From assembly GCF_016798325.1 (NCBI RefSeq), contig NZ_JAERVO010000008.1, forward strand, positions 1 through 64,000: 64,000 nucleotides of DNA, in the 5' to 3' direction. The position numbers were made by a program, and so were the translations under genes. The notes under the pieces are model-generated. The model did no database searches, was not told the DNA's origin, and saw nothing but the letters and a program-made list of their open reading frames with translations. Source of the DNA: Marinobacter mangrovi (GTDB taxonomy: Bacteria > Pseudomonadota > Gammaproteobacteria > Pseudomonadales > Oleiphilaceae). Below are positions 48,733 through 60,063 of the stretch, one piece after another. Every line of letters begins with the position of its first letter. Positions within the stretch are counted from its first letter, which is position 1.

Positions 48733-49581
48733 ATGAAAACATTGGGAATGCTGTTTTTTCTGTCTTTCCTCCTCGTCGGCTGCGGTGGTTCATCGTCAGG
48801 CGACACATCAGATAACACCTCGGCCAGTTCGGATTCCGATCCCATCACCGGCGGCGATTGGTACCAACCCGTTCCACTGGTGACCTGGCAGTGGCAGCTC
48901 CAGGGCACGGTGGACACGGACTACGACGTGGAAATCTACGACATCGATCTCTTCGATTCGGACGTGTCGCTCATCCAGTCCATCCAGGCCACCGGCAAGA
49001 AGGTCATCTGCTATTTTTCAGCCGGCTCCTATGAAAACTGGCGCGACGATGCCGGAGACTTCGAGGCCGCCGACCTGGGCAACAGCCTGGATGGTTGGGA
49101 CGGCGAACGCTGGCTGGATATCCGCAACGAGAACGTGCGCGAGATCATGGCGGCGCGGCTGGATCTGGCGGTCGATAAGGGCTGCGATGGTGTCGAACCG
49201 GATAACATGGACGCCTACACCAACGATCCCGGCTTCGATTTCACCGCCGCGGACCAGCTCGCCTACAACCGCTGGATCGCCAACGAGGCCCACCAAAGAA
49301 CGCTGGCCGTGGGTCTAAAGAACGATCTGAACCAGATTGACCCACTGGTAAATTATTTTGATTTCGCGGTGAACGAAGAGTGCTTTGAGTACAGCGAGTG
49401 CGATCGGTTGCAGCCGTTTATCGATGCCAACAAGGCCGTGCTCAATGCCGAGTACCAGGATCAGTACGTCAACGATGCCACCGCTCGGGCGGCCCTGTGC
49501 ACCGATAGCGTCAACCGCCAGTTCAGCACGCTGGTGCTGCCACTGGACCTGGATAACAGCTTTCGATACAGCTGCAACTGA
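48733..49581 (+). CDS. Endo-alpha-1,4-polygalactosaminidase-like lipoprotein (GH114)
   Basis: 282-aa lipoprotein: the signal peptide ends in the lipobox LVGC (Cys near residue 17), followed by a Gly/Ser/Asp linker. The rest is a GH114-type TIM barrel with VTWQWQLQG, KVICYFSAGSYENWR, GCDGVEPDNMDAY and AVGLKNDL; the acidic residues in VEPDNMD are likely catalytic. The family acts on galactosamine-containing polysaccharides. The true substrate here, perhaps an exopolysaccharide, is unknown. Confidence 0.85.
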   Translation: MKTLGMLFFLSFLLVGCGGSSSGDTSDNTSASSDSDPITGGDWYQPVPLVTWQWQLQGTVDTDYDVEIYDIDLFDSDVSLIQSIQATGKKVICYFSAGSYENWRDDAGDFEAADLGNSLDGWDGERWLDIRNENVREIMAARLDLAVDKGCDGVEPDNMDAYTNDPGFDFTAADQLAYNRWIANEAHQRTLAVGLKNDLNQIDPLVNYFDFAVNEECFEYSECDRLQPFIDANKAVLNAEYQDQYVNDATARAALCTDSVNRQFSTLVLPLDLDNSFRYSCN

Positions 49582-49695
49582 AGCGGCCCGGGAAAACGCT
49601 GAAAATAGGCTATTCCCCGAATTGACCGGTTTCGGCTGGAGGCAGAAAATTAGCCTCCTACCGAAATGGACATTCACCCAGCCGAAGCGATTGCC

Positions 49696-51747
49696 ATGCC
49701 TGATATCCGAATTCAAACGCCGCTTTTCCTGACCCTGTGCGCCCTGCCCACCCTGGCGCTCGGCCAGGCCACGCCGGAACTCAACACCATCACCGTCACC
49801 TCCGGTCGCCTGGAACGCTCGCTGTATGACACACCGGCCGCCATGTCGGTCGTAGACCAGTCGGAGATCCAGGACGGCCAGCAGCGCCTGAAGCTGGACG
49901 AGTCACTGGGACAGGTGCCCGGCGTGTTTCTGCAGAACCGGGAAAATTTCGCCCAGGGCGAACGACTCTCCATTCGCGGATTCGGAGCTCGCGCCCCATT
50001 CGGCGTGCGCGGCGTCACTGTTTTGGTGGACGGCATTCCCTACACCCTGCCCGATGGCCAGGCCCAGCTGGACGCGATCGACCTGGACAGCGCCGAGCGC
50101 ATTGAGGTGATTCGTGGCCCGGCATCCGTGCTCTACGGCAACGCGGCGGGCGGCGTGCTCAGCGTCACCACGCCGGACGGTCGCTACGACGAGGATCACA
50201 CGACCCTGCGCCTGGAAGGCGGCAGTGATGGTTACGGCAAGTTCGCAGCCGGACACAGCGGGCACGATGGTCCCTGGTCCCACAACATCAGTTTTTCCGC
50301 TTTGAATTTCGACGGTTACCGGGACCACAGTCACGTGGAGAAGTACCTGCTCAACGGCAAGCTGCGCCGGGACCTGGGCAGTGGCCGGGCGCTGACCCTT
50401 GTCCTGAACCTGCTCGACAATCCCCGATCAGACGATCCGGGCGCCCTGACCGCTGAACAGGTGGAAGAAGACCGTCAGCAGGCCGGCCGTTTCACCGAGG
50501 AGTACGACACCGGACAGACCGTCGACCAGCAGGTAGTGGGCCTGCAGTACGAGGATCTTTCCGCCGGACCGGGCGAGTTCTACGCCAAAACCTTTTATCT
50601 GCACCGGAATTTCGACCAGCAACTGCCGTATCCCGGCGACAGCCTGATCAACTACGACCGCGACTACTATGGCGCCAGCACCGAGTACCACCAGTCTCTG
50701 TCATTCGGAAGCCTGCCCTTCCGCTACGTCACCGGGATTGAAGCCCGGCGCCAGGAAGACGACCGCGGCCGTCGCAATGTCGCCTTCTCAGGGGAGATCG
50801 AAGGCGTCAGTGCCGATGAAGTGCAAACAGCGACCGCACTCGGCCTGTTTGCCCAGGGCGACCTGGACCTGACCGATACCGTGACCGTCTCTCTCGGCGG
50901 CCGCTTCGACCGGGTCGACCTGGAAGTGGACGACGATTATCTCGACGATGGCGACCAGAGCGGCGACAAGACCTTCAACCAGTGGAGCGGATCGGCCGGC
51001 CTCAGCTGGCGTTACCGGCCCGACCACCAGGCTTACGCCAACATCAGCACTGCGTTCGAGACGCCCACGTTCTCGGAGTTCGCCAATCCCAGTGGTGTCG
51101 GCGGATTCAATCCCGACATCGAGCCCCAGAAATCCGTCAATCACGAACTGGGTCTGCGTGGGAATTTCGGCTACAACGTCGACTACGACCTGACCCTATT
51201 CTGGGTCGACGTGCGTGACGAGCTTATTCCCTACGAACTGGCCGGCGACAGCGACCGCACCTTCTACCGCAACGCCGGCGACACCACCCGCAAGGGCATC
51301 GAGATGGCCGTCGGCTGGCGCTTCGCTCCGGCCTGGCGCCTGGAATCCGCGCTGACACTCGCCCGCTATCGCTTTGATGACTATGAATCGTCCGGTAACA
51401 ACTACGACGGCAACCGCATTCCCGGCCTGCCGGAAAAGACTTGGAACAACCAGCTGAAATGGCAGGGCTCTGGTGAGCGTTTCGCCGCGATTGAAGCTCG
51501 CTACGTGGGCGATATGAAAGCCGATGACGCCAATACCGTCGACGTGGACGACTACTGGCTCTTGAGCCTGCGGGGCGGCGACGGCTGGTACGTCAGCCGC
51601 GACACCCTTTTGAAAGCCTATGCCGGCATCCGCAACCTGACCGACGAGGAATACTTCGCCAACGTGCGCATCAATGCCAGCAACGGCCGCTATTACGAGC
51701 CGGCCTCGGGACGCACGGTCTACGCGGGACTGGAACTGACGTTCTAG
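49696..51747 (+). CDS. TonB-dependent outer-membrane receptor (YncD/PqqU-like)
   Basis: 683-aa receptor from the ATG at 49696, which starts a clear signal peptide ending at ALG-Q. An N-terminal TonB box-like stretch (NTITVTS) leads to the plug (RLSIRGFGARAPFGVRGVTVLVDGIPYTLPDGQ, RIEVIRGPASVLYGNAAGGVL), then the 22-strand barrel ending in a C-terminal Phe. The plug and the early barrel segment GYRDHSHVEK resemble E. coli YncD/PqqU, which imports PQQ; I infer relationship, not substrate. No Fur box or transport operon is visible nearby. Confidence 0.88.
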   Translation: MPDIRIQTPLFLTLCALPTLALGQATPELNTITVTSGRLERSLYDTPAAMSVVDQSEIQDGQQRLKLDESLGQVPGVFLQNRENFAQGERLSIRGFGARAPFGVRGVTVLVDGIPYTLPDGQAQLDAIDLDSAERIEVIRGPASVLYGNAAGGVLSVTTPDGRYDEDHTTLRLEGGSDGYGKFAAGHSGHDGPWSHNISFSALNFDGYRDHSHVEKYLLNGKLRRDLGSGRALTLVLNLLDNPRSDDPGALTAEQVEEDRQQAGRFTEEYDTGQTVDQQVVGLQYEDLSAGPGEFYAKTFYLHRNFDQQLPYPGDSLINYDRDYYGASTEYHQSLSFGSLPFRYVTGIEARRQEDDRGRRNVAFSGEIEGVSADEVQTATALGLFAQGDLDLTDTVTVSLGGRFDRVDLEVDDDYLDDGDQSGDKTFNQWSGSAGLSWRYRPDHQAYANISTAFETPTFSEFANPSGVGGFNPDIEPQKSVNHELGLRGNFGYNVDYDLTLFWVDVRDELIPYELAGDSDRTFYRNAGDTTRKGIEMAVGWRFAPAWRLESALTLARYRFDDYESSGNNYDGNRIPGLPEKTWNNQLKWQGSGERFAAIEARYVGDMKADDANTVDVDDYWLLSLRGGDGWYVSRDTLLKAYAGIRNLTDEEYFANVRINASNGRYYEPASGRTVYAGLELTF

Positions 51748-51772
51748 TGTCCCGTCGGGGAAAGGCGCTGAT

Positions 51773-54062
<2,290 letters not shown>

Positions 54063-54070
54063 TAGACGGC

Positions 54071-54766
54071 TCAATCCTTCGGGCGCCGCCCCTGACCGAA
54101 CAGAACGGATTTGCTGTCCTCGTTGACCACCGCCTCCTGGCTGATCTCATCGGCCAGGGCATAGGCGCGCTGCACGGCCGGGCGTTCGCCGATGGCGTCC
54201 AGCCAGCGCTTCACATTGGGCAGGGTTTCGATGTCCTGCCCCTGTTTTTCCCAGCCCTTGGCCCAGGGGTAGGTCGCCATATCGGCAATGGAGTACTCGC
54301 CCGCCATGTAATCGCGATCCGCCAGCAGGTCGTCCAGCACGCCATAAAGCCGCTCGCTCTCTTTGACATAACGATCGATGGCGTAGTCGATTTTCTCTGG
54401 CGCGTACTGCTTGAAATGGTGGTTCTGCCCCAGCATCGGCCCGAAACCGCCCATCTGCCAGTACAGCCATTGCAGGGTATCCCAGCGCTGGCGCAGGTCC
54501 TTTGACAGGAATTTGCCCGTCTTTTCCGCTAGGTACTCGAGGATCGCGCCGGATTCAAACAGGGAGAGTGGCGCACCGCCATCCACCGGGTTGTGGTCCA
54601 CGATCGCCGGGATCTTGTTGTTGGGAGAGATTTTCAGGAAGGCCTCACCAAACTGGTCACCCCGGCCGATGTGGATCGGGATGGTCCGGTATTCCAGACC
54701 GGCCTCTTCCAGGAAGATACTGATCTTGTGGCCGTTCGGGGTGGTCCAGTAATAAAGGTCGATCAT
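54071..54766 (-). CDS. Glutathione S-transferase family protein (YfcG/YghU-like, nu class)
   Basis: 231-aa protein with an N-terminal thioredoxin-like domain (MIDLYYWTTPNGHKISIFLEEAGLEYR, cis-Pro in NNKIPAI, and ESGAILEYLAEK for glutathione) and an all-helical C-terminal domain. The TPNGHK start matches the nu-class disulfide reductases YfcG and YghU. The stop is 8 nt from the convergent pobA stop. Its promoter holds a TetR-like operator. Confidence 0.9.
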   Translation of the reverse strand: MIDLYYWTTPNGHKISIFLEEAGLEYRTIPIHIGRGDQFGEAFLKISPNNKIPAIVDHNPVDGGAPLSLFESGAILEYLAEKTGKFLSKDLRQRWDTLQWLYWQMGGFGPMLGQNHHFKQYAPEKIDYAIDRYVKESERLYGVLDDLLADRDYMAGEYSIADMATYPWAKGWEKQGQDIETLPNVKRWLDAIGERPAVQRAYALADEISQEAVVNEDSKSVLFGQGRRPKD

Positions 54767-54850
54767 GATCGGGCTCCTTCATTCGCGGCGTGAGTGCACG
54801 CCAAGGACATTCCGATGGGCAGCGTGCGCGGAAAAGTGTCATTGCCCACC

Positions 54851-54880
54851 AATATAGACGACCGGTCTATTATGCACCAA
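54851..54880 (-). promoter_or_regulatory. GST promoter with embedded TetR-like operator
   Basis: On the minus strand: -35 TTGGTG (54875-54880), an 18-bp spacer, and -10 TATATT (54851-54856). Inside the spacer, TAGAC (54855-54859) and GTCTA (54865-54869) form an inverted repeat five bases apart. A repressor bound here would block RNA polymerase. TAGAC/GTCTA arms recall sites of NemR-like TetR repressors; no tetR gene lies nearby. Confidence 0.5.
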
Positions 54881-55288
54881 TCGTGCAGGATCGCGTCAAC
54901 TTTCCTGCTCGTCGGCCGATCGGGTGGCGCCCTCCAACAACCTCCAATTTTGTGACCCAGTTCACACCGGAACCAAAATGAACACGCCGCAACAATTCCA
55001 TACGCCCCTCGAAGCGACAGATCGCAAATCCATGTAAAAACCCGTTAAATATCTGTTTTTTATGACCTAAACCCGACTTATGTCGGCCTACACTGAAACC
55101 ACCTTAACGGCGTTTTACACAGCCGCGGCCTCATATGACTAGACGGACTGAAGCAGCTGTCAGTCAGGCCAAACACCCGTGGCCCATTACGGCCTAAGAT
55201 CACAACAAAACAATAAGTGCACAAATGTCCCATTAAGAATGCCCGACAGGATGCATCGCTGAAGGAACGCACCCCGTAACCCGGGCAG
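54881..55288. other. Intergenic region before the FadL-like gene; no gene seen
   Basis: About 400 nt of lower GC content than its neighbours. A small hairpin, CCGAC-TTAT-GTCGG, lies near 55072-55085. I find no convincing sigma70 or sigma54 promoter, RNA gene or open frame. Promoters for the FadL/lipoprotein operon must lie here. Confidence 0.45.
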
Positions 55289-55296
55289 AACAAGAA
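55289..55296 (+). promoter_or_regulatory. CA motif (AAnAAnAA) before the FadL-like gene
   Basis: AACAAGAA, followed by further A-rich sequence, lies 10 nt before the ribosome binding site GGAG (55307-55310). It is a candidate Hfq/Crc site controlling the FadL-like porin and the lipoprotein downstream. Confidence 0.5.
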
Positions 55297-55317
55297 AACA
55301 AATAATGGAGTATCCAC

Positions 55318-56649
55318 ATGACAAATCAGGCGCCCCAGCCGTCCCGACTCCTGATCTCGGCGGTCACCCTTACCCTGGCCGGTATGGCCTCCACCGCATC
55401 CGCCAGTATGGGGAATATCGGTACCACCTACGGCATCCTGCCAACGGATGTCGCGTCTGCCCAGGCCTTGTCCATGTTCAACAGCCAGGTCTCGGCGACC
55501 TACTACAACCCGGCTTACCTGGCCAAGGATCCCCGAGGCGAACTGACGTCCGGTTTGATGCACGCTCAACCGGAGCTGCGTGCCAAGTCACCGTACCGGG
55601 ATGGTGACGTGGTCTCCGATCAGGAAAGTCAGCACGTCCTGATCGGCATGAAAACCAACCTGACCTCCCTGACCCGTTTCGACCACCCGATCTACCTTGG
55701 CTTCATGGCCGGCGTGGAGAAGTACGGCAAGGAAATGCTCGCCTTCGAATCCAACACCTCGGAGACCGGCCAGTTCCTGGAATACGGCCGCCAGCCCCTG
55801 TTCCTGCTGCTGGGGGGCGCCACCACGCTCTGGCGCGGCATCGATGTGGGCGCTTCGGCGCGCATCACGCTTCACTCCAGCGCGAGCCTGAAGACCACCA
55901 CCGACCTGGCCGGGAACACGCAGTACGAATCCCTGACGGTGAACGCGAAGCCATCCATCCGCTCTATCCTCAGTACCAGCATCGATCTCGGGGAGACCTT
56001 CTGCCCGGACAGCGAGTGCTGGCTGGACGGCTGGGAAACCGCCTTCGCCTACCGCAGCAGCTCCAACACCAACACCGAAGTCAGCGCCAACACCGTCATT
56101 CCGGGCCTGATTCCGGAGAGCGCTCCGCTGGTCTTCTCGGTGCTGACCTATGACTCCTACCAGCCGTCCATCTACGCGGCCGGCATCCAGTACGGCACCG
56201 ATTCCTGGCGCCTGGGCCTGACGCTCGAGCAGCAAAACTGGTCGGACCTGGAAGACGAGTTTGACAACGACACGATCAAGGACCAGGCCAATGCCCGCTT
56301 CAAGGACATCCTGATCCCGCGGATCGGTGCCGAGTTCAAGTTTGCCGAGCACTTCGGCCTGACCCTTGGTTTCGCGTACCAGGAGTCCGCACTCAAGAGC
56401 AACAGCACCCAGGACGTCAACTACTTCGATAACGACAAGTACATCGCCGGTATCGGCCTGAGCGCGGAGTACACCCGCACGCGCGTGCTGACCTACCCGG
56501 TGCGTTTCGATATTGCCTATCAACGCCAGATGCTGCAGGACCGCGATTTCACGATCGACAGCACCAAGCCCGGCACCCGTGACGGCGAAGTCGTCACCAC
56601 CGATGGCGAAGTCGATGTGTTTAGCGGCTCTGTAACGCTGAAATTCTGA
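55318..56649 (+). CDS. FadL/OmpP1-like outer-membrane transporter
   Basis: 443-aa outer-membrane barrel. The signal peptide ends near ASA-SM, residue 30. The mature part starts with a plug-like segment (GNIGTTYGILPTDVASAQALSMFNSQVSATYYNPAYLA); its NPA motif is typical of FadL. Many amphipathic strands follow, ending in C-terminal LKF. FadL proteins admit long-chain fatty acids or hydrocarbons. It is joined by 16 nt to a large lipoprotein gene; such a pair recalls the aupA-aupB alkane-uptake genes of Marinobacter, an idea that needs sequence comparison. Confidence 0.85.
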   Translation: MTNQAPQPSRLLISAVTLTLAGMASTASASMGNIGTTYGILPTDVASAQALSMFNSQVSATYYNPAYLAKDPRGELTSGLMHAQPELRAKSPYRDGDVVSDQESQHVLIGMKTNLTSLTRFDHPIYLGFMAGVEKYGKEMLAFESNTSETGQFLEYGRQPLFLLLGGATTLWRGIDVGASARITLHSSASLKTTTDLAGNTQYESLTVNAKPSIRSILSTSIDLGETFCPDSECWLDGWETAFAYRSSSNTNTEVSANTVIPGLIPESAPLVFSVLTYDSYQPSIYAAGIQYGTDSWRLGLTLEQQNWSDLEDEFDNDTIKDQANARFKDILIPRIGAEFKFAEHFGLTLGFAYQESALKSNSTQDVNYFDNDKYIAGIGLSAEYTRTRVLTYPVRFDIAYQRQMLQDRDFTIDSTKPGTRDGEVVTTDGEVDVFSGSVTLKF

Positions 56650-56665
56650 GCAAGAGGTACAGGCC

Positions 56666-59600
56666 ATGAAATACAACAAGATATTGGCTCTGGCCCCCGC
56701 ATTGCTGCTGGCAGCCTGCGGGGGTGAAGAACAGACCGTGAACGAACCCCAGATGCCGGGCTCGGTCGTCTACGCCTACCCGGCGGACGGCCAGGCCAAC
56801 ATCTCTACCAAAGCGGATGTGGTCCTGCGGTTTTCCAACGCCATCACCGATGAAGACGCCGCCAGCAAGATCCGGATCACGGCGGCCGGCAGCGATACCA
56901 GCGTGCCGTTCAGCGTCGAGAAGGTGGACGGCGGCAACAGCCTGGTCCTGTCTCCCGACAGCGAGCTGGCACCAGGCACTGAATACACCGTCAGCTTCGC
57001 GGATAACCTGGACGCAGCTGGCAATCGAACCATCGGCACGCCCAACGCCGTGGGCGCCGATGGCGTCCAATTCACAACCCGGGGCAGCCTCACCGGCGTG
57101 GCCCAGCTGGCCAACCTGTCGGCGGACTTCAAGGTCGTCGACACGCTGCCGGATGGCGACACCTTCAAGTTCATGGATTTCTCCACCATCCGGTTGCGTA
57201 CCAGCCATTCGATCCATCCGGATTCGGCCGTCTATGGCACCACGGTTTCCCTGCTCGACGGCAACGGCGAACTGGTGCCGGCGACGTTACTGGTCTCGGA
57301 CAACAAACTGACGGTCGATCCCTGCACCGTGGATGATCCCCACCAATGCGGCAGCGCCGACGACCAGTTGGATCCTGACGAGACCTACACGCTCAGCATC
57401 AACGGTCTGATGGACATGAAGGGCGACTCGCTGACCTACGAGAAAACCTTCACGCCACAGGAAACCGGCCCAACCGAAATCCTGTACCAGAAGATCGTCG
57501 ACTCCAACTTCAGCGAACAGTCGATCCTCGATGGCCAGTACGTCAACGCGGTGACGCTGAACTCCGTACTCCAGGGCACCGCCGGCCCGTCTCAACAGAC
57601 CGGCGCCCTCTATGCCGAACTGGGCTACGCCCCCAGCTTCCCGGGCGACACGCCGGTGCCGCTGCGCGTACCCAAGGGCACGATCCTGCAAAGCACCAGC
57701 CTGGACGTAAAAATCAATGGCAGCGTCCCCATCCTCAACGCCGAAACCGGCCAGCCCCAGGAGACCGGCACCATCAAGGTCACCATGCTGTCGGATGCCA
57801 TGGGTTACCTCTACCCCAATCCCTACAGCGAAGACGACGAAGCACCGCGCCACGTCCGCCTGTGGATGGACGTATCCATGAACACCGAGGAGGCCCAGCC
57901 TAACGCGTCACTGTCCCAGGACCTGTTGCGGGTCGAGCTGACCGGCATCGCCATCGTCAAGGACGGCATCCTGACCATCGACGCCATCGGCATGGTCGAA
58001 CCCAACCTGCTGGGCCAGGAATACACCGACTCCACCATCGCCTTCCACATCGAGGCGGATACGTCCGAGCAGATGACCGCACCGGACCGCCCGATCGATG
58101 AAACCGGCCCGGAACTGGTGAGCTGGATGCCGGGACCGGAAGACGCCATTCCCGACACCCGTCAGGCCATGCAACGCCCGGGTGACCCGGTCGTGTTGAA
58201 CTTCGACGAACCGCTGGATCCGGATACTGTGGCCGGTGGTGTGACGCTCTATGCCGACGGCACGGAAGTGAGCGACGTACGGACCAAGCTGGATGGCACC
58301 ACGATTGCGGTGAACCCGGTTGGCGGGTTGGAGCATGGCGTGGACTACACACTCAATATCAACAGTTCGCTGACGGATGTGTCGGGGAACGGGGCGACGA
58401 CCCGGACGTTGAGTTTTGCGTTGCCGGCCCTGGATACAGAGACACCATCGGTCACCCAGCGTTCCCCTATTGCACTGACCACCTACCCGGGCTATCCGTG
58501 TGAGACAACCGGTGTTGATCTGGCCGCCGGTACTCATGGACAGTGCTGGGACGACGCGCCCGATGGCGAACAGGGCGACGTTCTTCCACTGTCGACAATG
58601 CCGGCTGACCGCCCGATCGTAGTGGTTTTCTCCCAGTCCATGAATCTGGACTCCATTCGTCTTGGTGAAACGTTTAAGGTCGAGAAGGTCAACGAGGACA
58701 CCAGCTTGATCGAGGAAGTAACAGGCAGACTGGAGAAGAGCAACCAGCGCATCCGCTTCTATCCCGATAAACCGTGGGAAAAAGGCGCTTATTATCGCTA
58801 TACACTGGAATCGGAACAGGATGGTACGTGTACCGACGGTACGAGCGACACAATCGTCTGTGGCGAGAACAACCTGGCTCTGCAGACCGATCTTCTGGAA
58901 GATCCCGAAGATGTCGGCGGCCAGCCTCTCACGATCTATTTCGAAGGTGGCGACAAACGCCAGTCAGTCTTTACACCACTTCGAAACCTGCCAATCCGCG
59001 ACGTGAACTCAAACTACATCGTCGACTGTGATGGAGGTTTGGGAGGTGAGGACTGCCTGGAACCCTTTGACCATGAGCCTGACGGTTCTGGCGGCTTCCT
59101 GCCGTCGGCCAACGCCGCCAAACTGCTCGTGACCGACCAAACGGCAACCGTACTGGGCGCTCGAATTTCGGGCAATGCTCGTGTTGGCTGCGAGACAGGC
59201 GGGGCGGACTGCCCGCGTAACAAGTTCATCTATCAGACCTACGGCCTGAATACTGAAGTGGTCGGTCCCGCAGTGGACGAGGAAACCGGGAAAACGGGCG
59301 TTCGGGTTCTGCTTTATCCAACAATGCTTGCGACGACAAATGCCAGCGTTTATCTGGATCCGCTGGGCGAACAGCGAACAGGACCACAGATCCTGCGCAT
59401 GCGTTACGCAAAGGACGACCCGAACTGCACCAGCGATTGCGCTCGCAACAGTCTGATTCCCGGCATCATTATCGAAGGTGACGATGGTCAGCCGATCTTC
59501 AAGACGGAAGCCGAGCTCACCCTGGACGCTCCGAACTTGACGGTCCCGTTGGAAGGGGTTCTGCATCACAACCTGTACAGCTACCCGTTCACGCTGGAAT

Positions 59601-59899
59601 TGAGCGGCCCCATCACCTTCTTTGATGATGGTCGCATGCAGATTGCGCAGATCAGCCACAACGTGCCGGAAATCAACGTCGTCGTCTCCAGCCAGAGCGC
59701 CATCGTCAACGCCGGCGTGGACTTTATCAGCTGTCTTGGCGGACTGTTCACCGGTAACTTCGGCGCGTGTCAGCAGATTATCGATGCAGGCGATAGCGAG
59801 AGCTCTGGCGCCGTCTCCATCCCACTGGTGATCCCCGAAAATGGCGTTTACCTGAACTTCATCTCCAATCCCATCAAGGAGATTCCAGAAGACGGCTGA
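56666..59899 (+). CDS. Large Ig-like (Big_5) domain lipoprotein paired with FadL-like porin
   Basis: 1077-aa lipoprotein. The signal peptide ends in the lipobox LAAC (Cys near residue 18). At least two Big_5-type Ig-like domains are visible: about residues 30-130 (VVYAYPADGQANISTKADVVLRFSNAI) and about 485-590 (PVVLNFDEPLDPDTVAGGVTLYADG). A third related stretch lies near 640-690 (RPIVVVFSQSMNLDSI). Several Cys pairs suggest disulfides. The start lies 16 nt after the porin gene. A partner role in surface hydrocarbon uptake is inferred from pairing only. Around 58370-58430 base use looks more AT/GT-rich than the rest. Confidence 0.85.
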   Translation: MKYNKILALAPALLLAACGGEEQTVNEPQMPGSVVYAYPADGQANISTKADVVLRFSNAITDEDAASKIRITAAGSDTSVPFSVEKVDGGNSLVLSPDSELAPGTEYTVSFADNLDAAGNRTIGTPNAVGADGVQFTTRGSLTGVAQLANLSADFKVVDTLPDGDTFKFMDFSTIRLRTSHSIHPDSAVYGTTVSLLDGNGELVPATLLVSDNKLTVDPCTVDDPHQCGSADDQLDPDETYTLSINGLMDMKGDSLTYEKTFTPQETGPTEILYQKIVDSNFSEQSILDGQYVNAVTLNSVLQGTAGPSQQTGALYAELGYAPSFPGDTPVPLRVPKGTILQSTSLDVKINGSVPILNAETGQPQETGTIKVTMLSDAMGYLYPNPYSEDDEAPRHVRLWMDVSMNTEEAQPNASLSQDLLRVELTGIAIVKDGILTIDAIGMVEPNLLGQEYTDSTIAFHIEADTSEQMTAPDRPIDETGPELVSWMPGPEDAIPDTRQAMQRPGDPVVLNFDEPLDPDTVAGGVTLYADGTEVSDVRTKLDGTTIAVNPVGGLEHGVDYTLNINSSLTDVSGNGATTRTLSFALPALDTETPSVTQRSPIALTTYPGYPCETTGVDLAAGTHGQCWDDAPDGEQGDVLPLSTMPADRPIVVVFSQSMNLDSIRLGETFKVEKVNEDTSLIEEVTGRLEKSNQRIRFYPDKPWEKGAYYRYTLESEQDGTCTDGTSDTIVCGENNLALQTDLLEDPEDVGGQPLTIYFEGGDKRQSVFTPLRNLPIRDVNSNYIVDCDGGLGGEDCLEPFDHEPDGSGGFLPSANAAKLLVTDQTATVLGARISGNARVGCETGGADCPRNKFIYQTYGLNTEVVGPAVDEETGKTGVRVLLYPTMLATTNASVYLDPLGEQRTGPQILRMRYAKDDPNCTSDCARNSLIPGIIIEGDDGQPIFKTEAELTLDAPNLTVPLEGVLHHNLYSYPFTLELSGPITFFDDGRMQIAQISHNVPEINVVVSSQSAIVNAGVDFISCLGGLFTGNFGACQQIIDAGDSESSGAVSIPLVIPENGVYLNFISNPIKEIPEDG

Positions 59900-59914
59900 T
59901 ACCAGCCTCGAACC

Positions 59915-59945
59915 AAAAGGCCAGCCTTCGGGCTGGCCTTTTTTA
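59915..59945 (+). terminator. Terminator of the FadL/lipoprotein operon
   Basis: A 12-bp stem, AAAAGGCCAGCC with GGCTGGCCTTTT, closed by a UUCG tetraloop and followed by more T. It starts 16 nt past the stop and is among the strongest terminators in the window. Confidence 0.9.
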
Positions 59946-59974
59946 TGGTCACGGGAAGTCCGCGGGGCGCCTTC

Positions 59975-60018
59975 AGCGCCTCAGAAGCTAAAGCGTCTGC
60001 TACATGCTCGAGTGAGCC
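59975..60018 (-). repeat. 44-nt dispersed palindromic repeat, copy A
   Basis: Matches copy B at 63218-63261 in opposite orientation at about 40 of 44 positions. It contains the near-palindrome AAGCTAAAGCGTCT. It lies just after the terminator of the lipoprotein gene and 46 nt before the 110-bp inverted-repeat element. It looks like a REP-type intergenic element. Confidence 0.7.
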
Positions 60019-60063
60019 GTAGACCTATCCATCACGCCTGCGGATATGACACGCGGTCTGATC

